Positions 44,455 through 53,202 of a stretch of DNA of 64,000 bases are shown piece by piece. Both the position numbers and the translations under genes were made by a program. Within the stretch, counting starts at the first letter, position 1, and each line of letters begins with the position of its first letter. The notes below the pieces were generated by a model that was not told the DNA's origin, did no database searches, and saw nothing but the letters and a program-made list of their open reading frames with translations. The stretch spans positions 62,001-126,000 of the forward strand of contig JFHF01000007.1 of the NCBI GenBank assembly GCA_000648925.1. Direction: 5' to 3'. This stretch comes from Caballeronia jiangsuensis. GTDB taxonomy: Bacteria > Pseudomonadota > Gammaproteobacteria > Burkholderiales > Burkholderiaceae.

Positions 44455-45336
44455 GTGCGCCGTCTGCCATCCCTGACCGCATTGCGCTTCTTCGAAGAAA
44501 GCGCGCGGCATATGAGCTTCAACAAGTCGGCGGCCGCGCTGTGCGTGACGCCGGGCGCGGTCAGCCGGCAGATTCGCCTGCTCGAGGATGCGCTCGGCAC
44601 GAAGCTGTTCGACCGCGATCACAAAGGCATTCGCCTGACGCGGCAAGGCGAGGAACTGCTCCAATGCCTGTCCGAAGCGTTCGATTCGATCGAGCGCGTG
44701 ACGCGATCGCTGTCCAGCGCGAAACCCGGCGAACGCAAGCGGCTGACCGTGACCGCGCCGCCGACCTTTGCGTCGCGCTGGCTGTCGCCGCGGCTCGGCG
44801 CGCTGATGGACGCCGTGCCCGATATCGACCTTTCCGTGCGCACCGATGCCGCCGACGATCGTCATTGCAGCATTCGTTTTGGATACGAGGCGCGCGCGGA
44901 TCATCGCTCGGAGTTGCTGTTCATCGAACGGCATGTGCTCGTCGGTGCGAAGAAATATGCCGGGCAGCCGGTCGAAACGCTGCTCGAACGCACGCCGACG
45001 CTGCATGTGCTGCACAACGACGTGCGCTTGACGCTCTGGCCCAACTGGCTCGATGCGGCCGGTTTGCCGCGCGCTTATGCGGAGAACGGCATCGAGTTTT
45101 CCACGCTCGATCAGGCGATCCACGCCGCGCGCGCGGGCTCGGGTCTCGCGGTGGTGGACCGCAACATGATCGTCGATGATTTGCATGACGGCGCGCTCGT
45201 GCAGTTGTCGGCGGTGGAATCGAGCGGGCCTTATGGCTACTGGCTGGATATCGCGCCGTCGCATGCGGGACTGGACAGCGTGCAGGCGTTCGCGGAATGG
45301 CTGCGCGGCGAGGGGGCGAAGGCCGCGCAGCTCTGA
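44455..45336 (+). CDS. GcvA-like LysR-family regulator, tandem paralogue (293 aa)
   Basis: Second LysR gene: wHTH LTALRFFEESARHMSFNKSAAALCVTPGAVSRQIRLLE and the same TVTAPPTFASRWLSPRL block that starts the effector domain of the neighbour. It starts with GTG after CCAGGAGACAACC. The two LysR genes are 48 bases apart, and one could control the 39134-43332 operon while the other controls the convergent 49822-45345 operon. The 3' end lies 8 bases from the convergent MFS stop. Confidence 0.9.
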   Translation: MRRLPSLTALRFFEESARHMSFNKSAAALCVTPGAVSRQIRLLEDALGTKLFDRDHKGIRLTRQGEELLQCLSEAFDSIERVTRSLSSAKPGERKRLTVTAPPTFASRWLSPRLGALMDAVPDIDLSVRTDAADDRHCSIRFGYEARADHRSELLFIERHVLVGAKKYAGQPVETLLERTPTLHVLHNDVRLTLWPNWLDAAGLPRAYAENGIEFSTLDQAIHAARAGSGLAVVDRNMIVDDLHDGALVQLSAVESSGPYGYWLDIAPSHAGLDSVQAFAEWLRGEGAKAAQL

Positions 45337-45344
45337 GCGGGCGA

Positions 45345-46721
45345 TCAGGTGCCGCTTGCCTGGTTCAACGTCAGATGCTTCGTCTCCGGCGCCCAGGCTA
45401 TCGACACGATCATGCCGACCAGCAGCACCGCGGCCAGCGCGAGCATCGTCATCTGAATGCCGGCCTGCGCAATGCCGACAGGCAGCAGAAACGTCCCGAC
45501 CGCCGATCCCAGCCGGCTGCACGCAATCGACAGCCCCACGCCGCAAGCACGCGCCTCGGTCGGAAAGCACTCCGGCGGAAACACGCCGACGAGATTCGAG
45601 AACGCCGACATCGTCAGCGTGAAGATGCCGAACGCGACGATCATCCCGAGATTCGCCGAAGCCGGCAGCACCGCCAGCGCAAACAGCGACGCGCAGCACA
45701 CCGCGAACGAACCGATCAAAAACGAGCGGCGCGACAATTTGATGGTCAGCCAGATGCCGAGCAGCGCGCCGAGCACGAGAAACGCATTCAGCAAGAGATC
45801 GGCGCCCGAGCCTTCGGGCACGCGGATCGCCGTGAGAATGCTCGGCAGGAACGTGTAGATCGCGAAATACGGAATCACGAGACACACGAAGAATGCGCAG
45901 TTGAAGATCGTGCGACGGATCAGATCCGGCTTGAAGAGCCGCGCGAAACCGCCCGCGGGCGCGTCGTGCCCGCCGGTATCCGCGCCCAGCGTCACGTTCG
46001 GACCGAAGTGCTTGCGCACGATGCGCAACGCTTCGTCCTTGCGTCCCTGGCCGAGCAGCCAGCGCGGCGACTCCGGCGTGCCGATGCGCAGGATCAGCAC
46101 GAGAAACGCCGGCACGCCGGCCGACGCGAGCAGCCAGCGCCACGCGTCCGGCGAGGCATCGGCGTAATGCATGCCGAGCACGTTCGCGATCACATAGCCG
46201 ATCGTCCAGATCACGCTGAACGATCCCAGCAACGTGCCGCGATGCTTGCGCGGCGAAAACTCCGCGAGAATCGCATGTCCGACGGCGAAGTCGCCGCCCA
46301 TGCCGAAGCCGATCAAGACGCGCAGGCCGACGAGCATCGCGGGCGTTGTCGCGTAGAACTGCGCGAAGGCGGCCGCCGTGATGATGACGAAGCTCAGCAG
46401 GAAGATCTTCTGCCGTCCGAGCTTGTCGGAAAGCCAGCCGAACACGAGACTGCCGATGAAAATGCCGATCAGCGCGGACGAGCCGAGCAGGCCCATCCAG
46501 AAGGCATCGATCGGAATCTGCCTGTTCAGCGATGTCAGCGCATAGCCGATCGTGCCGAGCGCATAGCCTTCCGTGAAGTGCGCGCCGAAGGTCAGACCCG
46601 CGATCTTGACGTGAAAGCGGTTCAGCGGAACATCGTCGAGCGCGACGCGATCGGGTGTGCCTGCAAAAGGCGCGGCGGCATGCGCAGCGAGCGCATCCGC
46701 GCTCATGCTTCGAGTATCCAA
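45345..46721 (-). CDS. MFS transporter, sugar-porter-like (458 aa)
   Basis: Twelve-helix MFS protein: FGAHFTEGYALGTIGYAL in helix 1, motif A FGWLSDKLGRQKIFLLS, GFGMGGDFAVGHAILAEFSPRKHRG in helices 4-5, and PESPRWLLGQGR after helix 6, typical of the sugar-porter branch. A GGAGGAG box fits a TTG start at 46721 (6-base spacing) better than the ATG at 46706, which is 21 bases away. It is the distal gene of the Fae/aldo-keto reductase/SSADH operon and is probably its importer. Confidence 0.86.
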   Translation of the reverse strand: MDTRSMSADALAAHAAAPFAGTPDRVALDDVPLNRFHVKIAGLTFGAHFTEGYALGTIGYALTSLNRQIPIDAFWMGLLGSSALIGIFIGSLVFGWLSDKLGRQKIFLLSFVIITAAAFAQFYATTPAMLVGLRVLIGFGMGGDFAVGHAILAEFSPRKHRGTLLGSFSVIWTIGYVIANVLGMHYADASPDAWRWLLASAGVPAFLVLILRIGTPESPRWLLGQGRKDEALRIVRKHFGPNVTLGADTGGHDAPAGGFARLFKPDLIRRTIFNCAFFVCLVIPYFAIYTFLPSILTAIRVPEGSGADLLLNAFLVLGALLGIWLTIKLSRRSFLIGSFAVCCASLFALAVLPASANLGMIVAFGIFTLTMSAFSNLVGVFPPECFPTEARACGVGLSIACSRLGSAVGTFLLPVGIAQAGIQMTMLALAAVLLVGMIVSIAWAPETKHLTLNQASGT

Positions 46722-46822
46722 GAGTATCTCCTCCAGTTCGGAGTGCAGCGGCGCGGATCGCACCGCATGAAAACCGCGCACGCGATGGTTTTGTCGTTCG
46801 TGCGTGCGCGGCGGTTGATGCC

Positions 46823-48262
46823 TCAGCGACCGAGGCCGGCCATCATCATGTACTTGAGCTCCATGTATTCATCGAGCCCGTACTTCGATCCTTCGCGGCC
46901 CAGTCCCGACTCTTTCACGCCGCCGAAGGGCGCGACTTCCGTCGAGATGATGCCTTCGTTGATGCCGACCATGCCGCTCTCCAGCGCCTCGCCGACGCGC
47001 CATGCGCGGCCCAGATCGCGCGTGTAGAAATACGCGGACAGGCCGTAAGGCGTGTCGTTCGCCGCGGCGATGACTTCCTCTTCCGTGCTGAAGCGAAAGC
47101 ACGCGGCCACCGGACCGAAGGTCTCTTCACCGGCGATCAGCATCGACGGCTTCGCGTCCGCGAGCACCGTCGGTTCGTAGAAGGTGCCGCCGAGCGCGTG
47201 CGGCTTGCCGCCGGTGAGAATCTTCGCGCCGTGGCTCACGGCATCGGCAACATGCGCCTGCACCTTCGCGAGCGCCGCTTCGTTGATGAGCGGACCCTGA
47301 TCGAACTCGCCTTCCAGGCCGTTGCCGACGCGCAAGTCATGCACGGCGCGCGTGAGCGCCTGCGTGAAGGCGTCGTAGACGCCGTCCTGCACGTAGAAGC
47401 GGTTCACGCAGACGCACGTCTGTCCGGTGTTGCGGAACTTCGACGCGATCGCGCCCTGCACCGCGGCGTCGATATCGGCGTCGTCGAAAACGATGAAGGG
47501 CGCATTGCCGCCGAGTTCCAGCGACAGCTTCTTGAGCGTATCCGACGACTGCTTCGCCAGCAGCTTGCCGACGCGCGTCGAGCCCGTGAACGACAGCTTG
47601 CGCACATCGCGCGATTCCGTCAGCGTCTGACCGATGGCGACGGCATCGCCCGACACGATATTGAACACGCCCGGCGGGATACCGGCTTCCTCTGCGAGCA
47701 CGCCGAGCGCGAACGCGGACAGCGGCGTTTCCTCCGATGGCTTCAGCACCATCGTGCAGCCCGCCGCGAGCGCCGGGCCGGCCTTGCGGGTGATCATCGC
47801 GAGCGGAAAATTCCACGGCGTGATCGCCGCGACGACGCCGACCGGCTCGCGCGTCACGATGATCTTCGAATTCGGCTTCGGGCTCGGAATCACGTCGCCG
47901 TAGCTGCGCTTGGCTTCTTCCGCGAACCATTCGAAGAAGCTCGCGGCATACGCGACTTCACCGAGCGCTTCGGCAAGCGGCTTGCCCTGCTCGCGCGTCA
48001 GCAGTTCGGCGAGCGTGTCGCGGTTCGCGAGCATCAGTTCGCCCCAGCGCTTCACGCGCGCGCCGCGTTCCTTCGCGGTCAGCGCGCGCCAGGCCGGGAA
48101 GGCGCGCCGGGCGGCGTCGATCGCCTGGCGGGTTTCCGCGCTGCCGCCGCGCGCGACGTTCGCGATGACATCGCCCGTCGCCGGATTGCGCACGGCATAG
48201 GTGCTCGCGCTCTCGCGCCACTGGCCGTCGATGTAGTGATTCGTCTGCAACAGGGTCTTCAT
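46823..48262 (-). CDS. gabD: NAD(P)-dependent succinate-semialdehyde-type dehydrogenase (479 aa)
   Basis: GabD-type aldehyde dehydrogenase. The coenzyme region is ITPWNFPLAMITRKAGPALAAGC with KPSEETPLSA, base Glu in SLELGGNAPFIVFDDADID, catalytic Cys in NTGQTCVCVNRFYV, and C-terminal GINEGIISTEVAPFGGVKESGLGREGSKYG. The CVC pair matches the redox-sensitive double Cys of GabD enzymes. The ATG at 48262 overlaps the aldo/keto reductase stop by 4 bases. It may act on succinate semialdehyde or another short semialdehyde in this operon. Confidence 0.87.
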   Translation of the reverse strand: MKTLLQTNHYIDGQWRESASTYAVRNPATGDVIANVARGGSAETRQAIDAARRAFPAWRALTAKERGARVKRWGELMLANRDTLAELLTREQGKPLAEALGEVAYAASFFEWFAEEAKRSYGDVIPSPKPNSKIIVTREPVGVVAAITPWNFPLAMITRKAGPALAAGCTMVLKPSEETPLSAFALGVLAEEAGIPPGVFNIVSGDAVAIGQTLTESRDVRKLSFTGSTRVGKLLAKQSSDTLKKLSLELGGNAPFIVFDDADIDAAVQGAIASKFRNTGQTCVCVNRFYVQDGVYDAFTQALTRAVHDLRVGNGLEGEFDQGPLINEAALAKVQAHVADAVSHGAKILTGGKPHALGGTFYEPTVLADAKPSMLIAGEETFGPVAACFRFSTEEEVIAAANDTPYGLSAYFYTRDLGRAWRVGEALESGMVGINEGIISTEVAPFGGVKESGLGREGSKYGLDEYMELKYMMMAGLGR

Positions 48263-49296
48263 GCTGCGCGCTCCAGTGTGTCGTCGAACACGCCTTGCGC
48301 GGCACGCGACTCGCGCGCGATGCGCCGTCCCGCCGTGTAGTCGTTGATGAGATCGCACGGCGTGTAGTTGCGCTCCAGCTCGTGCAGTTCGTCGGCGTCG
48401 AGGCGCGTGTCGAGCGCGGCGAGCGCGCTGTCGAACTGTGCCGACGAGTCCGCGCCGACCAGCATGCTCGCGATGCCCGGACGGCTCAGCACCCACGCCT
48501 GCGCGATCTGCGCCGCCGATACGCCGCGCCGCGCCGCCACGCGCGCCACCGACGCCGAGACTTCCTGCGAAGCGCGGTCGCCGTACATTTGCGCGGTGAA
48601 GAAGTCGGTCTGATTGCGGTTGGACTTCGCATCGCAGGTCAAAAGACCGCGCGCGAGCGGACTGAACACCGAGACGCCGACGCCCTGATCGATGCAGTAC
48701 GGAATCATCTCGCGCTCTTCCTCGCGATACGCGAGATTGAGCTGCAACTGCATGTTGACCGGCTTGTGCCAGCCGTGGCGCTCGCATGCCTGCATGATCT
48801 TGGCGAACTGCCAGGTGTACATCGTCGATACGCCGATATAACGCGCCTTGCCCGCGCGCACGATGTCGTCGAGCGCGCACATGGTTTCCTCGACGGGCGT
48901 GTTCACGTCGAAGAAATGCAGCATGTAGACATCGACGTAATCCATGTCGAGACGTCTGAGCGACGCGTCGATGCCGTCCATGATGTGCTTGCGCGAATGG
49001 CCGCCCGCGTTCGCGTGGTTCGCCATGTCGTAGCCGACCTTCGTCGTGACGACGATTTCGTCGCGCTTCACGAGACGCTTCAGAATGCGGCCGACGACTT
49101 CCTCGCCGACGCCCGTCGAATAGAAATCGGCCAGATCGATGAAGTTCACGCCGTGATCGAGCGCGTGCTTCACGATCGGCTCGCTTTGCGCTTCATCGAA
49201 AATCCAGGGCTTCCATTGCGGCGTGCCCATGTTCATCGTGCCGAGGCACAGACGCGAAACCTTGAGGCCGGACTGGCCGAGACGCACGTATTCCAT
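48259..49296 (-). CDS. Aldo/keto reductase (345 aa)
   Basis: AKR-family TIM barrel. Asp and Tyr lie in FIDLADFYSTGVGEE, Lys in EIVVTTKVGYD, His in VYMLHFFDV, and the NADP phosphate-binding C-terminal loop in VLSRPGIASMLVGADSSAQ. MNMGTPQWKP at the N-terminus and the overall length fit the YajO/AKR11-13 type. It starts at ATG 49296, 13 bases after the fae-like gene. It probably interconverts an aldehyde or ketone and alcohol for the neighbouring dehydrogenase. Confidence 0.88.
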   Translation of the reverse strand: MEYVRLGQSGLKVSRLCLGTMNMGTPQWKPWIFDEAQSEPIVKHALDHGVNFIDLADFYSTGVGEEVVGRILKRLVKRDEIVVTTKVGYDMANHANAGGHSRKHIMDGIDASLRRLDMDYVDVYMLHFFDVNTPVEETMCALDDIVRAGKARYIGVSTMYTWQFAKIMQACERHGWHKPVNMQLQLNLAYREEEREMIPYCIDQGVGVSVFSPLARGLLTCDAKSNRNQTDFFTAQMYGDRASQEVSASVARVAARRGVSAAQIAQAWVLSRPGIASMLVGADSSAQFDSALAALDTRLDADELHELERNYTPCDLINDYTAGRRIARESRAAQGVFDDTLERAA

Positions 49297-49309
49297 TTGC
49301 GATAACTCC

Positions 49310-49822
49310 TCAGCGCTTCTTCGGCGTGTAGAACGGGTTCGACACTTCGCGGGCGGCCTTGAACACCGCTTCCTTGCGCGGCAGACCTTCCATCGCGGCG
49401 ATGATCGCGTTCTTGCACGCGCGATAGTTGTTCTCGTAGACGGCGTCGAGATCGTCGGTTTTCGGGTTGACCCAGTTCGCCGACACGACGACCCAGTCGT
49501 TCTCCGCTTCCGGCGGCAGCGTGCCGTTTTCCAGCGATTCCGCGACCGCCTTCGCGATGCCCGCCTGCGATGCGCCCCACGTCGCGTTGCCGTGGAAATC
49601 GCCGTCGATCTGCGCCTTGTTGACATACAGCGTGAGCGGCTTGGTCGGCACGCCCGGCTGCGCGATCACGACGAACGGCGCGTGACCGGCCGAGGGTGTC
49701 GCGAGCGCGGTCGAGAATGCCTGACCGGCCGGGCCGTTGCGCGGTCCGACCAGCACGTTGATGTGGGCGAGGTTCACGCCCGGTCCTTCGAAGCCTTCGC
49801 CGATGAAGAGAGTCTTTTCCAT
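49310..49822 (-). CDS. Formaldehyde-activating enzyme (Fae) homologue (170 aa)
   Basis: Small homopentameric-type protein of the Fae family, which condenses formaldehyde with tetrahydromethanopterin. Recognisable are IGEGFEGPGVNLAHINVLVGPRNGPAGQAF with the catalytic His of AHIN (about 20), VVIAQPGVPTKPLTLYVNKA, and GASQAGIAKAVAESLENGTLPPEAEND. The length matches Fae (about 170). No other methanopterin-pathway gene is in the window. It is the first gene of the operon with an aldo/keto reductase, SSADH and MFS, so it may be a Fae-like paralogue handling formaldehyde released in catabolism, or another aldehyde. Confidence 0.82.
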   Translation of the reverse strand: MEKTLFIGEGFEGPGVNLAHINVLVGPRNGPAGQAFSTALATPSAGHAPFVVIAQPGVPTKPLTLYVNKAQIDGDFHGNATWGASQAGIAKAVAESLENGTLPPEAENDWVVVSANWVNPKTDDLDAVYENNYRACKNAIIAAMEGLPRKEAVFKAAREVSNPFYTPKKR

Positions 49823-50110
49823 TGTCTCGTTCCTGTTTTTCCGTCAGAGAGAATCGGTTGCGCCACCGCCGCGGTGGATGAAGGGCATTCTGCGGCGACG
49901 CTCGCGCGAGCAGGAACCGACGATTTTTCAGGCCGGCGTTGAGGAAAGCTCAACTCGGGGTTGACCCGTAGGCACTCGGCAACGACATATGTCGTGGGTC
50001 GCGAGTGAAAGAATCTGTAACTGCGTGAATCTCGTATGGCCCCGGCTCCGTATGCGCAGTGAGCGCGAGCATCCCGGAACCGTGGATTCATGTCGAGGAG
50101 CAATACTCTG

Positions 50111-50848
50111 ATGGTTAGAACTTCCGACCGTATCGTCGTACTGGGCCTTTCGGTGATCGGCGTATCGATCGTCGGCTTGGTCGCGTTGCTCCAACATCAT
50201 GAGCCGCATGCGGTCGAACCCGCCTGGTCGTCTCGGCAACAGCCATCCGTGGTGACGGGCGCCGTTGGTTATCGCGCGCCCACGGCGGTCGTCGATTCGG
50301 GTGAACAGGAAAATACCGACGCAGGTAAGTCGCCTACGCCCGAATCGGCGTCGAGCATCGTCGGGCCCGACGCCGGCGACGAGCTGGACGAACGCCCGCA
50401 GACATCGAGTGTCGAGAAGAGGGTGCTACCGCCGGCTACAACGCGCGCTGCGCCTGCGATCACGCAACAGCCGGGACGACATGCCGAGCGCAAGCGCGCA
50501 GCGCCGCAGAGCGATGTACGCGCGACAAGCACACATGACACTTCCGCTTCTTCGGAGCCTCATGAAGCAGAGATCGGTCAAGCGGAAAGCCCGAGTCGTG
50601 ACGCCATCGTTCCTGTGCAGCCTCCAATGACGAACTCGGCGCCGTCGGCGTTGACGGAGGTTGGAACGATGCAAAGCCTGCCAGGTCCGCTCGACGCACT
50701 GCCTCCCGCGCCCGCGACGCCGCGACCTAAATCCCGGCAGGACGTGCAAGACGAACTTCGCAAGGCGCGGTCGAACGGGTCGCTTCCTCGATTTGGCAAT
50801 CCGGACCCCTATGGTCCGGGCGGATCACCGAGCGCGGCTGACAGGTAG
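50111..50848 (+). CDS. Proline/Ser-rich single-pass membrane protein of unknown function (245 aa)
   Basis: Not recognised as a characterised family. One N-terminal membrane helix (IVVLGLSVIGVSIVGLVALLQ, about 10-30) is followed by a long low-complexity region rich in Pro, Ser, Ala, Glu and Thr, probably disordered in the periplasm. The C-terminal 40 residues (RQDVQDELRKARSNGSLPRFGNPDPYG) resemble the short repeat tail seen in DUF4148-type Burkholderia proteins, but only weakly. The ATG at 50111 has GAGGAG 10 bases upstream; an ATG at 50090 is an alternative. It does not have an obvious functional partner. Confidence 0.55.
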   Translation: MVRTSDRIVVLGLSVIGVSIVGLVALLQHHEPHAVEPAWSSRQQPSVVTGAVGYRAPTAVVDSGEQENTDAGKSPTPESASSIVGPDAGDELDERPQTSSVEKRVLPPATTRAAPAITQQPGRHAERKRAAPQSDVRATSTHDTSASSEPHEAEIGQAESPSRDAIVPVQPPMTNSAPSALTEVGTMQSLPGPLDALPPAPATPRPKSRQDVQDELRKARSNGSLPRFGNPDPYGPGGSPSAADR

Positions 50849-51406
50849 CGGGCAATTGCGCCAGGTTAAATGGGCGAAGTCGGACCAAATGTTGGGAATC
50901 CGCCTTTCGTTAATACGCGTGATGAGGACGAAAAAGTTCGGCCAGATATCATTTTGACGGGGTTTCGTAAATTCGAAGGACAAATCGGTAATTCCGATTA
51001 CGGGATAGACGCCATTGCGTTCGGACTCCCTTTTCATCAGCGTGTAAATCTCGGGGATCAGTCCGGTATTGCCAAAGCGCAATCGAATGAATCCGCATAA
51101 AGTTCGACCCCATTAGGCGCAAAAGCGCAAGCGGCAAGCTTTGCGCAATCCGAGCCGGGAAGCTTTCAGACAGCGCCTCTACACCTGCGCGCTCAGGGAA
51201 TGTTTTCTTGAAAGACATAGCGATCTATCAAAAAAGCACTTCTCATAAATTTAATCGACTACCCAAAGCAGCGATTTATATTATCGGTCTAAGCGACGAC
51301 TCTTCGCCAACGTGACTTGTCGGAAGTTTCTCTATTAGCGGCTGAGTTATCCGTTTGGGATTCAAAGCAATCCATACAATGCGGCGCAATTTCCGGGGAT
51401 GCGTAG
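50849..51406. other. AT-rich 558-base gap with possible gene remnant on the minus strand
   Basis: Composition is visibly more AT-rich than the rest of the window. Two overlapping minus-strand frames are protein-like but short: 50825-51082 (85 aa from TTG; RFGNTGLIPEIYTLMKRESE near its start) and 50949-51218 (89 aa from ATG). Neither has a convincing ribosome site and I do not recognise them. They could be a degraded or frameshifted small gene of foreign origin. The last 150 bases are very AT-rich and probably contain the aspT promoter. Confidence 0.4.
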
Positions 51407-53095
51407 ATGATTGCCGAATTGTTCAGGTCTCAGCCAGAGATTGCGTTGTTCGCGAGCCTTGCATTCGGCTATCTCATCGGTTCCTTCAAAATCGGCCCGA
51501 TCCAGCTAGGCGGCGTGTGCGGCACGCTGATCGTTTCGCTGCTGCTCGGTCAGACGGGCGCGCGTCTGTCGCCCGATCTCAAGAACATCGCGTTCGCGCT
51601 CTTCATCTTCGCGCTCGGCTTCACCGGCGGCCCGCAGTTCTTTGCCAATGTCGGGCGCGGCTGGCGTTACGGGGTGCTGTCGATCGTCGAGATCGTCTCG
51701 GTGCTCACGCTCGTGATGATTGCCGTCGCCGTGCTGCATCTCGATCCCGGCACGGCAGCGGGACTGCTGGCGGGGGCGGCGACCGAATCGGCGGTGATCG
51801 GCACGGCGTCGGAAGCCGTCGCGAAGCTCGGCTTGCCCGACGCGGACACCTTGCGCCTGCAGGCGAATATCGTCACCGCGTACAGCGTCAGCTATCTGTT
51901 CGGACTTATCACCATCGTGCTCTTCACGAGTCAGTTCGCGGCGCTGCTATTGCGCGTGAATCTGCGCGAAGAAGCTGAGCGCCTGTGGCGCAAGCTCGGC
52001 GGCGGCGATTCGCTGGGCGAAGGCGAACGGCTCGCCGCGCCCGCGCTGGTGGGGCGCGCGTTTCGCGTCGGCCGGGCGGCGGGCCTGAGCGTCGGCGCAT
52101 TCGAAGCGCAATACGGCCACAACCTGACCATCGAGCAGATCGAGCGTGGCGGCGCGGCGCTTGCCGTCGCGCCCGGCCTGACGCTCGCCGCGGACGATCT
52201 CGTGCTGGTCGGCGGGCGGCGCGAGGCGCTGATCGAGGCCGCGCCGGCGCTCGGCGAGGAGGTCGCGTCGGGTCATCATTTTTCGACATCGCTCGCCGAC
52301 ATGGTCGATGTCGTGCTCACCCGCAAGGACGCGCACGGCGCGACGATCCGCCAATTGCGCGAGCGCGCGGACCCCGAGCAGGGACGCGGCGTCTACATCG
52401 CGGCCGTGACGCGGCTGGAGAACCGCATACCCGCGCTTCCGGGCACCGAACTCAATCGCGGCGACGTGCTGACGCTGGTCGGCGCAAAGGCCGACGTGCT
52501 GCGCGGCGCGAAGCGGCTCGGCTACCTGCTGCCGGCCACCCTGAAAACCGACTTCGTGTATCTCGGCCTGGGCGTGCTCGTCGGCATGGCGATCGGCCGG
52601 CTGTCGGGCACGTTCGGCGGCGTCACGCTCGCGCTCGGCACGGGCGGCGGGTGTCTGCTGTCGGGGCTGCTGTTCGGGTGGCTCCGTTCTTTCCATCCGA
52701 TCGTCGGTTCGCTGCCGCCGGCGGCGGCGCAAATCCTCAAGGACTTCGGGCTCGCGACGTTCATCGCGGCCGTCGGGCTGTCGGCGGGGCCGGACGCGAT
52801 CAAGCTCGTGCATCAGTACGGCCTCGCGCTGCCCGTCGCCGGGATTCTGTTGGTGCTGGTGCCGGGGCTGTTGTCGCTGTGGATCGGCCGGGCGTTTCTC
52901 AAGCTCGATCCGCCGATGCTGCTCGGCGCGATCGCCGGCCAGCAGTGCAGCACGCCCGCGATCAGCGCGCTCGTCGGCGTGACGGGCAACTCGACGCCCG
53001 TCATCGGCTACACGATCACCTACGCGCTGTCGAACATTCTGCTGCCGCTGATGGGACCCGTGGTGGTCGGCCTCGCCGCGCAGTTCAAGGGCTGA
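51407..53095 (+). CDS. aspT: AspT-family aspartate:alanine antiporter, copy 1 (562 aa)
   Basis: Membrane exchanger of the AAE/AspT-YidE family, coupling aspartate uptake to alanine export and so conserving energy. Layout: N-terminal membrane half (LFASLAFGYLIGSFKIGPIQLGG onward, about 1-180), a central cytoplasmic part with two RCK_C/TrkA-C-like domains (about 205-375), and a C-terminal membrane half (DFVYLGLGVLVGMAIGRLSG to the end). The conserved GTGGGCLLSGLLFGWLRSFHPIVGSLPPAA block is present. The start is the ATG at 51407. A second AspT and aspartate 4-decarboxylase follow, which fixes the functional context. Confidence 0.88.
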   Translation: MIAELFRSQPEIALFASLAFGYLIGSFKIGPIQLGGVCGTLIVSLLLGQTGARLSPDLKNIAFALFIFALGFTGGPQFFANVGRGWRYGVLSIVEIVSVLTLVMIAVAVLHLDPGTAAGLLAGAATESAVIGTASEAVAKLGLPDADTLRLQANIVTAYSVSYLFGLITIVLFTSQFAALLLRVNLREEAERLWRKLGGGDSLGEGERLAAPALVGRAFRVGRAAGLSVGAFEAQYGHNLTIEQIERGGAALAVAPGLTLAADDLVLVGGRREALIEAAPALGEEVASGHHFSTSLADMVDVVLTRKDAHGATIRQLRERADPEQGRGVYIAAVTRLENRIPALPGTELNRGDVLTLVGAKADVLRGAKRLGYLLPATLKTDFVYLGLGVLVGMAIGRLSGTFGGVTLALGTGGGCLLSGLLFGWLRSFHPIVGSLPPAAAQILKDFGLATFIAAVGLSAGPDAIKLVHQYGLALPVAGILLVLVPGLLSLWIGRAFLKLDPPMLLGAIAGQQCSTPAISALVGVTGNSTPVIGYTITYALSNILLPLMGPVVVGLAAQFKG

Positions 53096-53202
53096 AGAGC
53101 GCCATGAAGGCGCCGATTTGCGATCGGGCAAGGGAAGGTAGTGCCATGTCGTCCGCCGCGTTTCGTAGCGGACCCCAAGCGCGTTTTCAATGAGAGGGCA
53201 CG

